Positions 38,206-48,189 of a stretch of 64,000 bases of DNA are shown piece after piece. The notes under the pieces are model-generated. The model searched no databases and had not been told where the DNA came from. It was given only the letters and a program-made list of their open reading frames with translations. The translations under genes and the position numbers were made by a program. This DNA comes from Actinobacillus equuli (lineage in GTDB: Bacteria > Pseudomonadota > Gammaproteobacteria > Enterobacterales > Pasteurellaceae): positions 62,001-126,000 of the forward strand of contig NZ_LR134310.1 of NCBI RefSeq assembly GCF_900636745.1. The letters are read 5' to 3'. Position 1 is the first letter of the stretch. Each line of letters opens with the position of its first letter.

Positions 38206-40452
38206 TTAGTCTACAATTTCCACTGTCGAAGTCGCGCTTAGGCCTCTTACAAGTTGAGAACCTTTTCTTGCACGTTCACCACGATAATTATCAATATCAC
38301 TCGGTTTAAGGGTGATTTTGCGTTTGCCGGAAACAAACACTAACGATTGTATCGGTTTAACCAGTAATAAACGGGCAAGCAATTCATTACCTTCTTTTGC
38401 CGCCTGTGCGGAAATATTGATAATCTTATTCCCTTTACCTTTCGAAAGCTGTGGCAATTCGGTGATCGGGAATACTAACATTCGTCCGACGCTACTCATT
38501 GCAACAAGCGAAAGTTCAGCTTCATTATCAATTAATTGCGGTGGCAGCACTTTGGCATTTTCGGTTAAAGAAATCACTGCTTTACCCGCTTTATTGCGAG
38601 AAACTAAATCTTCAAAGCTACAAATAAAGCCATAGCCGGAATCTGATGCCATCAGGACTTTAGTTTCCGAGTTCGCCATTAATACTTGCTGAACGGTTGC
38701 CCCTTCCGGCAAAGTAATCTTACCGGTGAGCGGTTCGCCTTGAGAACGTGCCGATGGTAGCGAAGTCGGATCAAGCGCATAAGCTCGCCCCGTGCTATCA
38801 AGGAATACGACTGGCTGGTTACTTCTACCGTGCGCATGCGCAAGATAACCGTCACCGGCACGATAACTTAATCCTTGTACGTCAATATCATGCCCTTTCG
38901 CACAGCGTACCCAGCCTTTTTCCGATAGAATCACCGTAACATCTTCAGTTGGCGTTAAATCACTTTCAGAAATTGCTTTTGCTTCAGCACGTTCAACGAG
39001 CGGTGAGCGGCGTGGGCTGGCGAACGCTTTTGCATCCGCCTGAATTTCTTTTTTGATCAACGTATTTAAACGGCGTTCCGAACCAAGCGTTAATTGTAAT
39101 TCATCACGCTCTTTTTCAAGCTGTGATTTTTCCGCCTGCAATTCATGTTCTTCCAGTTTTGCCAAATGACGTAAACGTAAATTTAAAATTGCTTCAGCTT
39201 GTACTTCGCTCAAATTAAAACGAGCCATTAATGCTGTTTTCGGTTCATCTTCATTGCGGATAATTTCAATCACTTCATCAATATTGAGGAAAGCGATCAT
39301 CAAACCGTCTAAAATATGCAAACGGTTTAAAATTTTATCTAAACGGTAACTTAAACGGCGAGTTACCGTAGTACGGCGAAATGCTAACCATTCGGTTAAA
39401 ATTGTTTGCAGATTTTTTACCGCTGGTTTACCATCCAGCCCGATCATATTCATATTGACTCGATAGCTTTTCTCAAGATCGGTCGTGGCAAATAGATGAT
39501 CCATTAACGCTTCAAAATCAATACGATTTGAACGAGGTACAATCACTATACGAATTGGGTTTTCGTGATCCGATTCATCACGAATATCATCCACCATCGG
39601 CAATTTTTTATTACGCATTTGGGTGGCGATTTGTTCAATAATTTTTGACGGCGAAGCTTGATGCGGCAATGCCGAAATCACAATTTCTCCGTCTTCTTTT
39701 TTCCATACCGCACGCATTTTGATTGAGCCTTTACCTTGCTCATACATTTTGGCAATATCGACCTTAGGGGTAATAATTTCCGCTTCGGTCGGATAATCCG
39801 GGCCTTGTACCACCGTCATTAACTCGGCAAGACTTGCTTTCGGATTTTCCAATAACATCACACTTGCTTCGGCTAACTCATTGATATTGTGCGGCGGAAT
39901 ATCGGTTGCCATACCGACCGCAATCCCCATCGTACCGTTCAGCAAAATATGCGGTAAGCGTGCCGGTAAATATTTCGGCTCTTCAAGCGAGCCGTCAAAA
40001 TTCGGCTGATAATCAACCGTACCTTGTCCTAATTCGCCCAGTAATACCTCTGCCATTTTCGACAGTTTTGATTCGGTATAACGCATTGCAGCGAAAGATT
40101 TCGGATCGTCAGGTGCACCCCAGTTTCCTTGTCCGTCAATCAATGGATAGCGGTAAGAAAACGGCTGTGCCATTAGTACCATCGCTTCATAACAAGCGCT
40201 GTCACCATGCGGGTGGAATTTACCTAACACGTCCCCGACCGTACGCGCAGATTTTTTATATTTTGCCGAAGCATTTAAGCCTAATTCGGACATCGCATAA
40301 ATAATACGGCGTTGTACGGGTTTTAAACCATCGCCAATAAATGGCAAAGCACGGTCCATAATGACGTACATCGAATAGTTGAGGTAAGCGTCTTCGGTGA
40401 AACGCTTAATCGGCATTTGTTCAACGCCTTCGTAATTAATTTCTGTACTCAT
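38206..40452 (-). CDS. parC: DNA topoisomerase IV subunit A
   Basis: Catalytic subunit of the type II topoisomerase that unlinks daughter chromosomes. The 748 residues have the breakage-reunion domain with active-site Tyr in [12 protein letters not shown] (about 122) and the C-terminal beta-propeller. The quinolone-resistance region reads [12 protein letters not shown], with Ser and Glu at the two commonly mutated positions, that is, a wild-type-looking sequence. parE is not adjacent. MukB and topoisomerase IV interact physically in E. coli, which makes the neighbourhood with mukFEB notable. Confidence 0.96.
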   Translation of the reverse strand: MSTEINYEGVEQMPIKRFTEDAYLNYSMYVIMDRALPFIGDGLKPVQRRIIYAMSELGLNASAKYKKSARTVGDVLGKFHPHGDSACYEAMVLMAQPFSYRYPLIDGQGNWGAPDDPKSFAAMRYTESKLSKMAEVLLGELGQGTVDYQPNFDGSLEEPKYLPARLPHILLNGTMGIAVGMATDIPPHNINELAEASVMLLENPKASLAELMTVVQGPDYPTEAEIITPKVDIAKMYEQGKGSIKMRAVWKKEDGEIVISALPHQASPSKIIEQIATQMRNKKLPMVDDIRDESDHENPIRIVIVPRSNRIDFEALMDHLFATTDLEKSYRVNMNMIGLDGKPAVKNLQTILTEWLAFRRTTVTRRLSYRLDKILNRLHILDGLMIAFLNIDEVIEIIRNEDEPKTALMARFNLSEVQAEAILNLRLRHLAKLEEHELQAEKSQLEKERDELQLTLGSERRLNTLIKKEIQADAKAFASPRRSPLVERAEAKAISESDLTPTEDVTVILSEKGWVRCAKGHDIDVQGLSYRAGDGYLAHAHGRSNQPVVFLDSTGRAYALDPTSLPSARSQGEPLTGKITLPEGATVQQVLMANSETKVLMASDSGYGFICSFEDLVSRNKAGKAVISLTENAKVLPPQLIDNEAELSLVAMSSVGRMLVFPITELPQLSKGKGNKIINISAQAAKEGNELLARLLLVKPIQSLVFVSGKRKITLKPSDIDNYRGERARKGSQLVRGLSATSTVEIVD

Positions 40453-40594
40453 TTTTGCAAATAATTTAGTAAAAAAGACCGCTTATTTTCTATGATTTAT
40501 GGATATCTGTCCACCTTAAAAATTATAAGCGCTAGGATTTTGTAAAAATCTAACCACCGCTAAAATAATTAACGATTTTCTATAAATTTTTCTG

Positions 40595-40600
40595 TATAAT
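40595..40600 (+). promoter_or_regulatory. Predicted -10 element of pnp
   Basis: TATAAT preceded by CTG. The -35 region is weak. Transcription from it would start near 40607, at the base of the leader stem. Confidence 0.55.
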
Positions 40601-40603
40601 GGA

Positions 40604-40701
40604 TTCGTTTTATTTCTTGGTTTTAGAGAGGCGGCTATCAAAAACTGTTTGTTAGCACCCAGAGAGTTTTTGCTAGTCGCAATTTAAAGAAATAAAACGA
40701 A
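40604..40701 (+). promoter_or_regulatory. pnp leader stem-loop (RNase III-type autoregulatory structure)
   Basis: TTCGTTTTATTTCTT (40604-40618) is an exact 15-base complement of AAGAAATAAAACGAA (40687-40701). Inside, GCGGCTA pairs with TAGTCGC and CAAAAACT with AGTTTTTG around an 18-base loop (40647-40664). The result is a long double-stranded leader ending 32 bases before the pnp ATG. In E. coli the pnp leader forms such a stem, RNase III cuts it, and PNPase then limits its own synthesis; the same mode is inferred here. Confidence 0.75.
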
Positions 40702-40733
40702 ACGATTAAAAAATAAATTAAGGAATTTCAAAA

Positions 40734-42875
40734 ATGAATCCAATTGTTAAGCAATTTAAATACGGTCAACATACCGTAACATTAGAAACAGGTGCTATCG
40801 CTCGCCAAGCAACGGCGGCAGTTATGGCAAGTATGGACGATACGACCGTATTCGTTACTGTAGTGGCTAAAAAAGATGTAAAAGAAGGCCAAGATTTCTT
40901 CCCATTAACCGTTAACTATCAAGAACGTACTTATGCGGCTGGTCGTATTCCGGGTGGTTTCTTCAAACGTGAAGGCCGTCCGTCTGAAGGCGAAACATTA
41001 ATCGCTCGTTTAATTGACCGTCCTATTCGCCCACTTTTCCCAGAAGGCTTTTTCAACGAAATCCAAGTTGTTGCAACAGTTGTTTCTGTAAACCCTCAAA
41101 TTAGCCCGGATTTAGTGGCAATGATCGGTGCATCAGCTGCCCTCTCATTATCAGGCGTACCTTTCAACGGCCCTATCGGTGCAGCACGTGTTGGTTTCAT
41201 TAATGACCAATTCGTACTTAACCCAACTATTTCAGAACAAAAACAAAGCCGTTTAGATTTAGTGGTTGCCGGTACGGATAAAGCGGTATTAATGGTTGAA
41301 TCTGAAGCGGACATTCTTTCTGAAGAACAAATGTTATCTGCGGTAGTATTCGGTCATCAGCAACAACAAGTTGTGATTGAAAATATCAAAGAATTCGTAA
41401 AAGAAGCGGGTAAACCACGTTGGGATTGGGTTGCTCCGGAGCCAAATACGGCATTAATCAATCAAGTTAAAGCATTAGCGGAAGCTCGTATCGGTGACGC
41501 ATACCGTATCACTGAAAAACAAGCGCGTTACGAACAAATCGATACAATTAAAGCGGACGTTATCGCACAATTAACCGCACAAGACGAAACGATTTCTGAA
41601 GGTGCAATCGTTGATATCATTACCGCTTTAGAAAGTTCTGTAGTTCGTGGTCGTATCCTTGCAGGTGAACCGCGTATTGACGGTCGTACCGTAGATACTG
41701 TTCGTGCATTAGATATTTGCACTGGGGTTTTACCTCGTACTCACGGTTCTGCAATCTTCACCCGTGGTGAAACGCAAGCATTAGCGGTTGCAACTTTAGG
41801 TACTGAGCGTGACGCACAAATTATTGACGAATTAACCGGTGAGAAATCAGATCGTTTCTTATTCCACTATAACTTCCCTCCGTATTCTGTAGGTGAAACA
41901 GGTATGATCGGTTCACCAAAACGTCGTGAAATCGGTCACGGTCGTTTAGCGAAACGTGGTGTGTTAGCAGTAATGCCGACAGCTGAAGAATTCCCATATG
42001 TAGTACGTGTGGTTTCTGAAATTACCGAATCAAACGGTTCTTCTTCAATGGCTTCTGTATGTGGTGCATCTTTAGCATTAATGGATGCCGGCGTGCCAAT
42101 TAAAGCGGCTGTTGCGGGTATCGCAATGGGCTTAGTAAAAGAAGAAGAAAAATTCGTCGTACTTTCAGATATCTTAGGTGATGAAGACCACTTAGGTGAT
42201 ATGGACTTTAAAGTAGCCGGTACTCGTGAAGGTGTAACTGCGCTTCAAATGGACATTAAAATCGAAGGTATTACACCGGAAATTATGCGTATTGCATTAA
42301 ACCAAGCGAAAGGTGCTCGTATGCACATCCTTGGCGTAATGGAACAAGCAATTCCGGCACCTCGTGCAGACATTTCTGATTTTGCGCCTCGTATCCACAC
42401 AATGAAAATTGATCCGAAGAAAATAAAAGATGTTATCGGTAAAGGTGGTGCGGTAATTCGCGCATTAACGGAAGAAACCGGCACTTCAATTGATATTGAT
42501 GACGACGGTACAGTGAAAATTGCAGCAACCGATAATAATGCGGCGAAAATTGTAATGGCTCGTATTGAAGATATCGTTGCAGAAGTTGAAGTAAATGCAA
42601 TCTACAAAGGTAAAGTTACTCGTGTTGTAGACTTCGGTGCATTTGTTTCTATCTTAGGTGGCAAAGAAGGCTTAGTGCATATTTCACAAATTACGAATGA
42701 ACGTGTTGAACGTGTTGCCGACTACTTAAGCGTAGGTCAAGAAGTAACTGTAAAAGTGGTTGAAATCGATCGTCAAAACCGTATTCGTTTAACGATGAAA
42801 GACATCAACAATGATGCTGCAACACCAGCAGAAGAAACTGAAGCTCAACCTCAAGAACAACAAGCTGAGATCTAA
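40734..42875 (+). CDS. pnp: Polyribonucleotide nucleotidyltransferase (PNPase)
   Basis: Phosphorolytic 3'-5' exoribonuclease and degradosome partner. The 713 residues comprise two RNase PH domains (about 10-140 and 310-490) joined by a helical domain. The second carries [16 protein letters not shown] and the catalytic region [22 protein letters not shown] domain ([14 protein letters not shown], about 560) and an S1 domain ([29 protein letters not shown], about 620) follow. nlpI and deaD come next, the same order as E. coli; rpsO is not upstream in this window. Confidence 0.98.
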   Translation: MNPIVKQFKYGQHTVTLETGAIARQATAAVMASMDDTTVFVTVVAKKDVKEGQDFFPLTVNYQERTYAAGRIPGGFFKREGRPSEGETLIARLIDRPIRPLFPEGFFNEIQVVATVVSVNPQISPDLVAMIGASAALSLSGVPFNGPIGAARVGFINDQFVLNPTISEQKQSRLDLVVAGTDKAVLMVESEADILSEEQMLSAVVFGHQQQQVVIENIKEFVKEAGKPRWDWVAPEPNTALINQVKALAEARIGDAYRITEKQARYEQIDTIKADVIAQLTAQDETISEGAIVDIITALESSVVRGRILAGEPRIDGRTVDTVRALDICTGVLPRTHGSAIFTRGETQALAVATLGTERDAQIIDELTGEKSDRFLFHYNFPPYSVGETGMIGSPKRREIGHGRLAKRGVLAVMPTAEEFPYVVRVVSEITESNGSSSMASVCGASLALMDAGVPIKAAVAGIAMGLVKEEEKFVVLSDILGDEDHLGDMDFKVAGTREGVTALQMDIKIEGITPEIMRIALNQAKGARMHILGVMEQAIPAPRADISDFAPRIHTMKIDPKKIKDVIGKGGAVIRALTEETGTSIDIDDDGTVKIAATDNNAAKIVMARIEDIVAEVEVNAIYKGKVTRVVDFGAFVSILGGKEGLVHISQITNERVERVADYLSVGQEVTVKVVEIDRQNRIRLTMKDINNDAATPAEETEAQPQEQQAEI

Positions 42876-42888
42876 TAGCACTCACACA

Positions 42889-42915
42889 ATCTACCCTCTT
42901 TAGCAGAGGGTAGAT
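42889..42915 (+). terminator. Hairpin between pnp and nlpI
   Basis: ATCTACCCTCT-TTAGC-AGAGGGTAGAT is a perfect 11-bp stem followed by only ATTTTC. It may be a weak terminator or a 3'-end stabiliser that still lets nlpI be transcribed. Confidence 0.65.
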
Positions 42916-42939
42916 ATTTTCTCAAAGGCTGCTTATCTA

Positions 42940-43878
42940 ATGTTTTCACTGATATTTAAAGTGTTTCATATTCGCTTCTTAATGTTCAATCTTTTCACAT
43001 TCTTATTTCTGACCGGTTGCGTCAATCGCAATATTTCAGAAATGGTTTCGTCAAATCATTTAGCATTAGCCGAATTAAACCCACAATTACGCTTTGAACA
43101 AGAAGTGATGGTTGTTCGTTTAACACAGGTATTACAAGAAGCAAAATTAAGCCCTGCCGAACGTGCAGATCTTCATTTTGAACGAGGTGTACTCTATGAC
43201 AGCTTAGGTTTATGGTCCCTTGCTCGTTATGATTTTGCCCAGGCTATCGGCCTCAGCCAAAAAATGGCTGCAGCTTATAACTATATGGGTTTATATCTGT
43301 TACTTGAAGATGATTACGACAGCGCTATTGATGCCTTCAATGCCGTATTAGAACTTGATCCAAACTATAATTATACCTACTTAAACCGTGGTTTAGCTTT
43401 TTATTATAGTGGCCGTTATTCGGAAGCAGAACGTGATTTATTGCGTTTTTATGAAGAAGAAAAGCAAGATCCATATCGTGCATTATGGTTATATTTCAAT
43501 GAGTTAGAACTCAAACCTAATGAAGCCAAAGCAAATCTAATTGCTCGTGCCAAATCATTATCTCCAGATTTTTGGGGAACAAATGTGGTACATTATTTCT
43601 TAGGGGAGTTAACTCTTGGACAACTTCGTGATAGAATAGAAAAAGAAGCGCAACCAAATACTGCTTCTTATGCGGAAATTCTAACCGAAACGTATTTTTA
43701 TCTAGCAAAACAACAACTCAAACTAAATAAAACGGACGAAGCAACCACGCTTTTCCGTCTCTCTCTTGCAAATCAAGTGTTTAACTTTGTTGAGTATCGT
43801 TTTGCCTTATTTGAGCTTTCTCAGCTACGTAGTAATAGCGCAGCAGCTCAAATTACTCCCGTTGTTGGGAATAATTAG
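42940..43878 (+). CDS. nlpI: Lipoprotein NlpI
   Basis: Outer-membrane lipoprotein with tetratricopeptide repeats; in E. coli it is an adaptor for cell-wall hydrolases such as MepS and its protease. The 312 residues start with a signal peptide ending in lipobox FLTGC (Cys27 if translation starts at 42940). An ATG at 42982 would leave too few charged residues before the hydrophobic stretch, so I keep the longer form. TPR-like helices include AYNYMGLYLLLEDDYDSAIDAFNAVLELDPNYNYTYLNRG. It sits between pnp and deaD as in other gamma-proteobacteria. Confidence 0.92.
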   Translation: MFSLIFKVFHIRFLMFNLFTFLFLTGCVNRNISEMVSSNHLALAELNPQLRFEQEVMVVRLTQVLQEAKLSPAERADLHFERGVLYDSLGLWSLARYDFAQAIGLSQKMAAAYNYMGLYLLLEDDYDSAIDAFNAVLELDPNYNYTYLNRGLAFYYSGRYSEAERDLLRFYEEEKQDPYRALWLYFNELELKPNEAKANLIARAKSLSPDFWGTNVVHYFLGELTLGQLRDRIEKEAQPNTASYAEILTETYFYLAKQQLKLNKTDEATTLFRLSLANQVFNFVEYRFALFELSQLRSNSAAAQITPVVGNN

Positions 43879-43885
43879 GACGATT

Positions 43886-43931
43886 TAAGCGGTCTAATTT
43901 TGCAAATTTTTTGTAAAAACAGACCGCTTGT
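43886..43931 (+). terminator. Paired uptake signals, terminator after nlpI
   Basis: TTAAGCGGTCTAATTTTGCAAA pairs with the inverted ACAGACCGCTTGT arm, starting 8 bases past the nlpI stop. Confidence 0.7.
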
Positions 43932-44007
43932 ACTCTTTGGGACAAATTGTTAAAAGCATCTGATTTGCTTCATTACTTTATTTTTTCTTTCCTAAACTCA
44001 ACAATTT

Positions 44008-44023
44008 ATTATCAATTGATAAT
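44008..44023. promoter_or_regulatory. Perfect palindrome in the deaD upstream region
   Basis: ATTATCAATTGATAAT is self-complementary over 16 bases, 85 bases before deaD. Binding protein unknown. Confidence 0.35.
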
Positions 44024-44107
44024 GGATCTTGAGATAATTTGTTATGCATTGTAATCCATAATTAAATTATCTATGTTAAGTCCATTATCCATTACTTATG
44101 GTTTTTT

Positions 44108-45967
44108 ATGACAACTAATTCTTTAACTTTCGCAGACTTAGGTCTTCCACAATCAATCCTTGACGCAGTAAATGAAATCGGCTTTGTAAACCCATCGCCA
44201 ATTCAACAAGAAACAATCCCACATTTATTAGCTGGTCGTGACGTACTTGGTATGGCACAAACCGGTAGTGGTAAAACAGCGGCATTCTCTTTACCGTTAC
44301 TTGCACAAATTGATCCGACACAACGCCACCCACAAATGTTAGTGATGGCACCAACTCGTGAATTAGCAATCCAAGTAGCAGATGCGTGCGAACAATTTAC
44401 TAAAAATATGAAAGGCGTGCGTGTTGTAACCGTTTACGGTGGTCAACGTTATGACATTCAATTACGTGCACTAAAACAAGGTTCGCAAGTTGTTGTTGGT
44501 ACTCCGGGTCGTATTCTTGACCATATTCGTCGTGGCACATTAGACCTATCTGCACTTCAATCTATCGTATTAGATGAAGCGGATGAAATGCTTCGTATGG
44601 GCTTTATTGACGACGTTGAAACCGTGATGGCGGAATTACCGGAAAATCACCAAACTGCGTTATTCTCTGCTACGATGCCAGAGCCGATTCGTCGTATCAC
44701 TCGTCGCTTTATGAAAGATCCGCAAGAAGTTAAAATTCAAGCGACCCAACGTTCTGCACCGGATATCACACAAAGCTACTGGTTAGTAAACGGCTTCCGT
44801 AAAAATGATGCGTTACTACGTTTCTTAGAAGTAGAAGAATTTGATGCAGCAATTATCTTTACTCGTACCAAAACCGGCACAATTGATATTACTGAATTAT
44901 GTGAACGCAACGGCTACCGTGCGGCGGCATTAAACGGTGATATGACTCAACAAGCGCGTGAGCAAACGTTAGAAAAATTAAAATCAGGTCGTTTAGATAT
45001 CTTAGTGGCAACCGACGTGGCAGCTCGTGGTATCGATATCGAACGTATCAGCCTTGTAGTGAACTTCGATATTCCGTTAGACGCGGAATCTTATGTTCAC
45101 CGTATCGGTCGTACCGGTCGTGCAGGTCGTTCTGGTCGTGCATTATTATTCGTAGAACCTCGTGAGCGCCGTTTACTTCGTAATATCGAACATTTAATGA
45201 AAAAACCGATCGATGAAGTTGCGATTCCAAATCATGAGATTCTAATGGAAAAACGTCGCGAGAAATTCAAAGCACGTGTTTCAGCACAGTTAGAACACCA
45301 CGATTTAGAGAAATACCGTGAATTACTTGAAGATTTATTCACTGCTGATCAAGACCATGAAGAATTGGCAGCAGCAATGATGATGATGCTTCAAGAGAAA
45401 CAAAAATTAATTCTTCCGCCAGATCCGGAAATTCGTGCAGCACGTAGCGAACGTGGTCGCAGAGACCGTGACGATCGTCGTGGTGGACGTGATGAACGTC
45501 GCGGCGGCCGTGAACACCGTGAAAATAACGGTGTAGCGATGGATTTATATCGTATCGAATTAGGTCGTGAAGACGGTGTGGAAGTACGTCATATCGTAGG
45601 CGCTATCGCTAATGAAGGTGATATTAGCAGCCGTTATATCGGTCACATTAAACTGCACGATACTTACTCTACGATTGAGTTACCACAAGGCATGCCGAAT
45701 CACATCGTGCAACACTTTGCACAAAAAGCACGCGTGCTAAATAAACAAATGCAAATGTCTTTATTAGGCCCTGCAGGCGGTGTGAATAGTCAACCGTTTG
45801 AAGAACGCCGTGGCGGTGGTCGCCGTAGCGATAGAAATGACCGCAATGACCGTCGTTCTGATCGCGGCGGACGTTCAGACCGTCGTGAAGGTGGCTTTAA
45901 TGACCGTAAAAAAAGCGGTTTTAAAGAAAAACGTTTCAATGACAAAGGTCGTGGTCGTCGCGACTAA
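44108..45967 (+). CDS. deaD: Cold-shock DEAD-box RNA helicase DeaD (CsdA)
   Basis: ATP-dependent RNA helicase acting in ribosome assembly and mRNA decay at low temperature. The 619 residues show the full motif set: Q motif near [11 protein letters not shown], Walker A AQTGSGKT (about 50), PTRELA, DEAD in VLDEADEML (about 155), [13 protein letters not shown] and [10 protein letters not shown]. The RNA-binding domain (about 480-555) and an Arg-Gly-Asp-rich basic tail ([20 protein letters not shown]) identify the DeaD subgroup. A 229-base leader separates it from nlpI. Confidence 0.96.
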   Translation: MTTNSLTFADLGLPQSILDAVNEIGFVNPSPIQQETIPHLLAGRDVLGMAQTGSGKTAAFSLPLLAQIDPTQRHPQMLVMAPTRELAIQVADACEQFTKNMKGVRVVTVYGGQRYDIQLRALKQGSQVVVGTPGRILDHIRRGTLDLSALQSIVLDEADEMLRMGFIDDVETVMAELPENHQTALFSATMPEPIRRITRRFMKDPQEVKIQATQRSAPDITQSYWLVNGFRKNDALLRFLEVEEFDAAIIFTRTKTGTIDITELCERNGYRAAALNGDMTQQAREQTLEKLKSGRLDILVATDVAARGIDIERISLVVNFDIPLDAESYVHRIGRTGRAGRSGRALLFVEPRERRLLRNIEHLMKKPIDEVAIPNHEILMEKRREKFKARVSAQLEHHDLEKYRELLEDLFTADQDHEELAAAMMMMLQEKQKLILPPDPEIRAARSERGRRDRDDRRGGRDERRGGREHRENNGVAMDLYRIELGREDGVEVRHIVGAIANEGDISSRYIGHIKLHDTYSTIELPQGMPNHIVQHFAQKARVLNKQMQMSLLGPAGGVNSQPFEERRGGGRRSDRNDRNDRRSDRGGRSDRREGGFNDRKKSGFKEKRFNDKGRGRRD

Positions 45968-45982
45968 TTTACTCGGTTAATT

Positions 45983-46005
45983 AATGCCCCAAGTTTTGGG
46001 GCATT
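45983..46005 (+). terminator. Intrinsic terminator of deaD
   Basis: AATGCCCCAA-GTT-TTGGGGCATT followed by TTGC, 15 bases past the stop codon. Confidence 0.8.
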
Positions 46006-46030
46006 TTGCTTATTAAAATCTTTTACCTTT

Positions 46031-46555
46031 ATGTTTATTAAACCTCAAACAACCCTATGCTCGCTAGCCATTTCAGAGCAAGATATTTATTTCATGCGAT
46101 ACGCATTGGAATTAGCAGATCGTGCAGAAACCATAGGTGAAATTCCGGTTGGTGCTGTGCTAGTGGATAGCGAAGGAAATATTATCGGTGAGGGTTGGAA
46201 CCAAGTTATCCAACTTTCTGATCCTAGTGCACATGCGGAAATGCTCGCTATTCGACAAGCGGGCAAAGAGCAAAATAATTACCGATTACTAAATTGTACG
46301 CTTTACGTGACTTTAGAACCTTGTACCATGTGTGCCGGTGCGATTTTACATGGACGAATACATCGTTTAGTGTTCGGTGCGAGCGATTATAAAACCGGTG
46401 CTGTAGGTTCCAGGTATCATCTTTTTGAAGATTACAAAATGAATCATTTCCTTGAAATTCGAGGCGGTGTATTAGCTGAAGACTGTAGTCAAAAAATCAG
46501 CCGATTCTTCCAACGCCGACGAAAAGAACATAAGCAACAAAAACAAGCGGTCTAA
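46031..46555 (+). CDS. tadA: tRNA(Arg) adenosine-34 deaminase TadA
   Basis: Converts A34 to inosine in the anticodon of tRNA-Arg(ACG), an essential wobble modification. The 174 residues have the zinc-deaminase motifs HAEM (zinc His and catalytic Glu) near residue 67 and PCTMCAGA near 97. The basic C-terminal helix RRKEHKQQKQAV is notable because its last codons and stop are an uptake signal (46543-46552, ACAAGCGGTC then TAA). The ATG at 46031 gives a longer N-terminus than E. coli TadA and lacks a clear ribosome site, so the start is uncertain. Confidence 0.95.
   Translation: MFIKPQTTLCSLAISEQDIYFMRYALELADRAETIGEIPVGAVLVDSEGNIIGEGWNQVIQLSDPSAHAEMLAIRQAGKEQNNYRLLNCTLYVTLEPCTMCAGAILHGRIHRLVFGASDYKTGAVGSRYHLFEDYKMNHFLEIRGGVLAEDCSQKISRFFQRRRKEHKQQKQAV
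46543..46552 (+). repeat. DNA uptake signal encoding the tadA C-terminus
   Basis: ACAAGCGGTC occupies the last three codons (K-Q-A-V region) directly before the TAA stop; the AT-rich flank follows in the untranslated region. Confidence 0.85.
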
Positions 46556-46587
46556 TTTTCTGCATTTTTTGCAAATTCCTTGAATAA

Positions 46588-46606
46588 GGACACCTATACG
46601 GTGTCC
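46588..46606. terminator. Hairpin between convergent tadA and pdxT
   Basis: GGACACC-TATAC-GGTGTCC, a perfect 7-bp stem without a T-run on either strand; weak terminator at best. Confidence 0.4.
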
Positions 46607-46627
46607 CTAGTGTGTCAACAAACCACC

Positions 46628-47203
46628 CTATCTTTTAATCTGTTGTAACAGCAATGCCATAATACGGTTATCTGAAGTTAATTCCGGATGAAATGCACAA
46701 GCCAGTAAATTACCTTGCTTGGCAAATACAACATTTCCTTGCCATTCCGCCAATACCTCTACCTCATTTCCAGCAGCACTAATATAAGGCGCACGAATAA
46801 ACACCGCCGGAAAAGGTTCGGTAAATCCTTTAATCATTAATTCCGCTTGGAAGCTATCAACCTGTCGCCCAAAAGCATTACGTTGAACTTGAATATCCAT
46901 TTTCGCCAAATGAGGTTGCTTATCGCCTTCAAGTTTATTCGCTAATAGAATCAATCCGGCGCAAGTGCCTAAGATAGGTTTATCAAATGATTGTAGAGCC
47001 TGAAATAAACCGCTTGAATGAAGTAATCGTCCAATTGCGGTGCTTTCGCCACCGGGTAATATAAGTGCATCAACTTGCTGCAATTCGGCTAACGTTTTTA
47101 CCATAATGGCTTTTGCGCCCAGTGTCTCTATTTGAGCAATATGTTCCGAAACCGCTCCCTGTAGTGCTAATACGCCTACAGTATATTTTGTATAATCTTT
47201 CAT
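46628..47203 (-). CDS. pdxT: Pyridoxal 5'-phosphate synthase glutaminase subunit PdxT
   Basis: Glutamine amidotransferase that supplies ammonia to PdxS for vitamin B6 synthesis. The 191 residues contain the oxyanion/PGGES motif LPGGESTAIGRLL, the nucleophile Cys in GTCAGLILLA (about 77) and the His-Glu pair in CAFHPELT near the end. The ATG at 47203 overlaps the pdxS stop (TAATG), implying translational coupling; the upstream TTG at 47209 is less likely. This DXP-independent route is the alternative to PdxA/PdxJ. Confidence 0.95.
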   Translation of the reverse strand: MKDYTKYTVGVLALQGAVSEHIAQIETLGAKAIMVKTLAELQQVDALILPGGESTAIGRLLHSSGLFQALQSFDKPILGTCAGLILLANKLEGDKQPHLAKMDIQVQRNAFGRQVDSFQAELMIKGFTEPFPAVFIRAPYISAAGNEVEVLAEWQGNVVFAKQGNLLACAFHPELTSDNRIMALLLQQIKR

Positions 47204-48090
47204 TACCAACCACGCTCTTGCATACGATCTTGTGCCGCTAATTTGCTGATCTCCAAGCCTCTCATCGGTTCACCTAAATCTGCTGAAAGGCGGGCAATTA
47301 AGTCATAATCTTGATAATGAGTGGTAGCTTCTACAATCGCTTTTGCAAACTTTTCCGGATTTTCGGATTTAAAAATACCTGATCCGACAAATACGCCGTC
47401 TGCACCGAGTTCCATCATCAAGGCGGCATCTGCCGGTGTGGCAATTCCGCCTGCCGCAAAATTCACCACCGGTAATTTGCCTAGCGTTTTGATTTGTAGC
47501 AATAATTCAAACGGTGCACCTAATTGTTTAGCTTCAGTCATCAGTTCATCATGACTCATATTAATCACTTTGCGTAATTGCGCATTAACCTTGCGTAAGT
47601 GACGTACCGCTTCCACCACATTTCCCGTTCCCGGTTCACCCTTAGTACGCAACATCGAAGCGCCTTCTCCAATACGGCGCAGTGCTTCGCCTAAATCTCG
47701 GCAACCGCACACAAAAGGTACGGTATATTCGCTTTTTAATAAGTGAAACTCTTCATCTGCCGGCGTTAATACCTCACTTTCGTCGATATAATCTACGCCC
47801 ATTGCTTCCAGCACTCTCGCCTCAACAATATGCCCGATACGAGCCTTTGCCATTACCGGAATGGATACCGCGTCCATCACTTCACGTACAATCGTCGGAT
47901 TCGCCATTCTCGCTACCCCACCCGCTGCACGAATATCAGAAGGTACACGTTCCAACGCCATAACGGCAACCGCACCGGCAGCTTCTGCGATACGAGCTTG
48001 TTCCGCATTCACTACATCCATAATGACCCCGCCTTTTTGCATTTGTGCCATTCCGCGTTTAACCAGATCCGAACCTAAAATTTTAGCCAT
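47203..48090 (-). CDS. pdxS: Pyridoxal 5'-phosphate synthase lyase subunit PdxS
   Basis: Condenses ribose 5-phosphate, glyceraldehyde 3-phosphate and ammonia to pyridoxal phosphate. The 295-residue TIM barrel is highly conserved. Visible landmarks are [28 protein letters not shown] near the start, catalytic Lys in [10 protein letters not shown] (about 80), and [24 protein letters not shown] with the second lysine. It is the first gene of pdxST and divergent from a MocR-type regulator, the usual layout for PdxR control. Confidence 0.97.
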   Translation of the reverse strand: MAKILGSDLVKRGMAQMQKGGVIMDVVNAEQARIAEAAGAVAVMALERVPSDIRAAGGVARMANPTIVREVMDAVSIPVMAKARIGHIVEARVLEAMGVDYIDESEVLTPADEEFHLLKSEYTVPFVCGCRDLGEALRRIGEGASMLRTKGEPGTGNVVEAVRHLRKVNAQLRKVINMSHDELMTEAKQLGAPFELLLQIKTLGKLPVVNFAAGGIATPADAALMMELGADGVFVGSGIFKSENPEKFAKAIVEATTHYQDYDLIARLSADLGEPMRGLEISKLAAQDRMQERGW

Positions 48091-48189
48091 ATTAATTTCC
48101 TTTTGATTGATGTGAAAAACGGTGGCTATTTTTATTTCAAACAGATATGATTAAAAGAATCAATTTAATAAATATTAATGAGGTCAGAA

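Noticed and set aside
38206..40452. Quinolone-resistance changes in parC
   Set aside because: The resistance-determining segment [12 protein letters not shown] shows the wild-type Ser and Glu.
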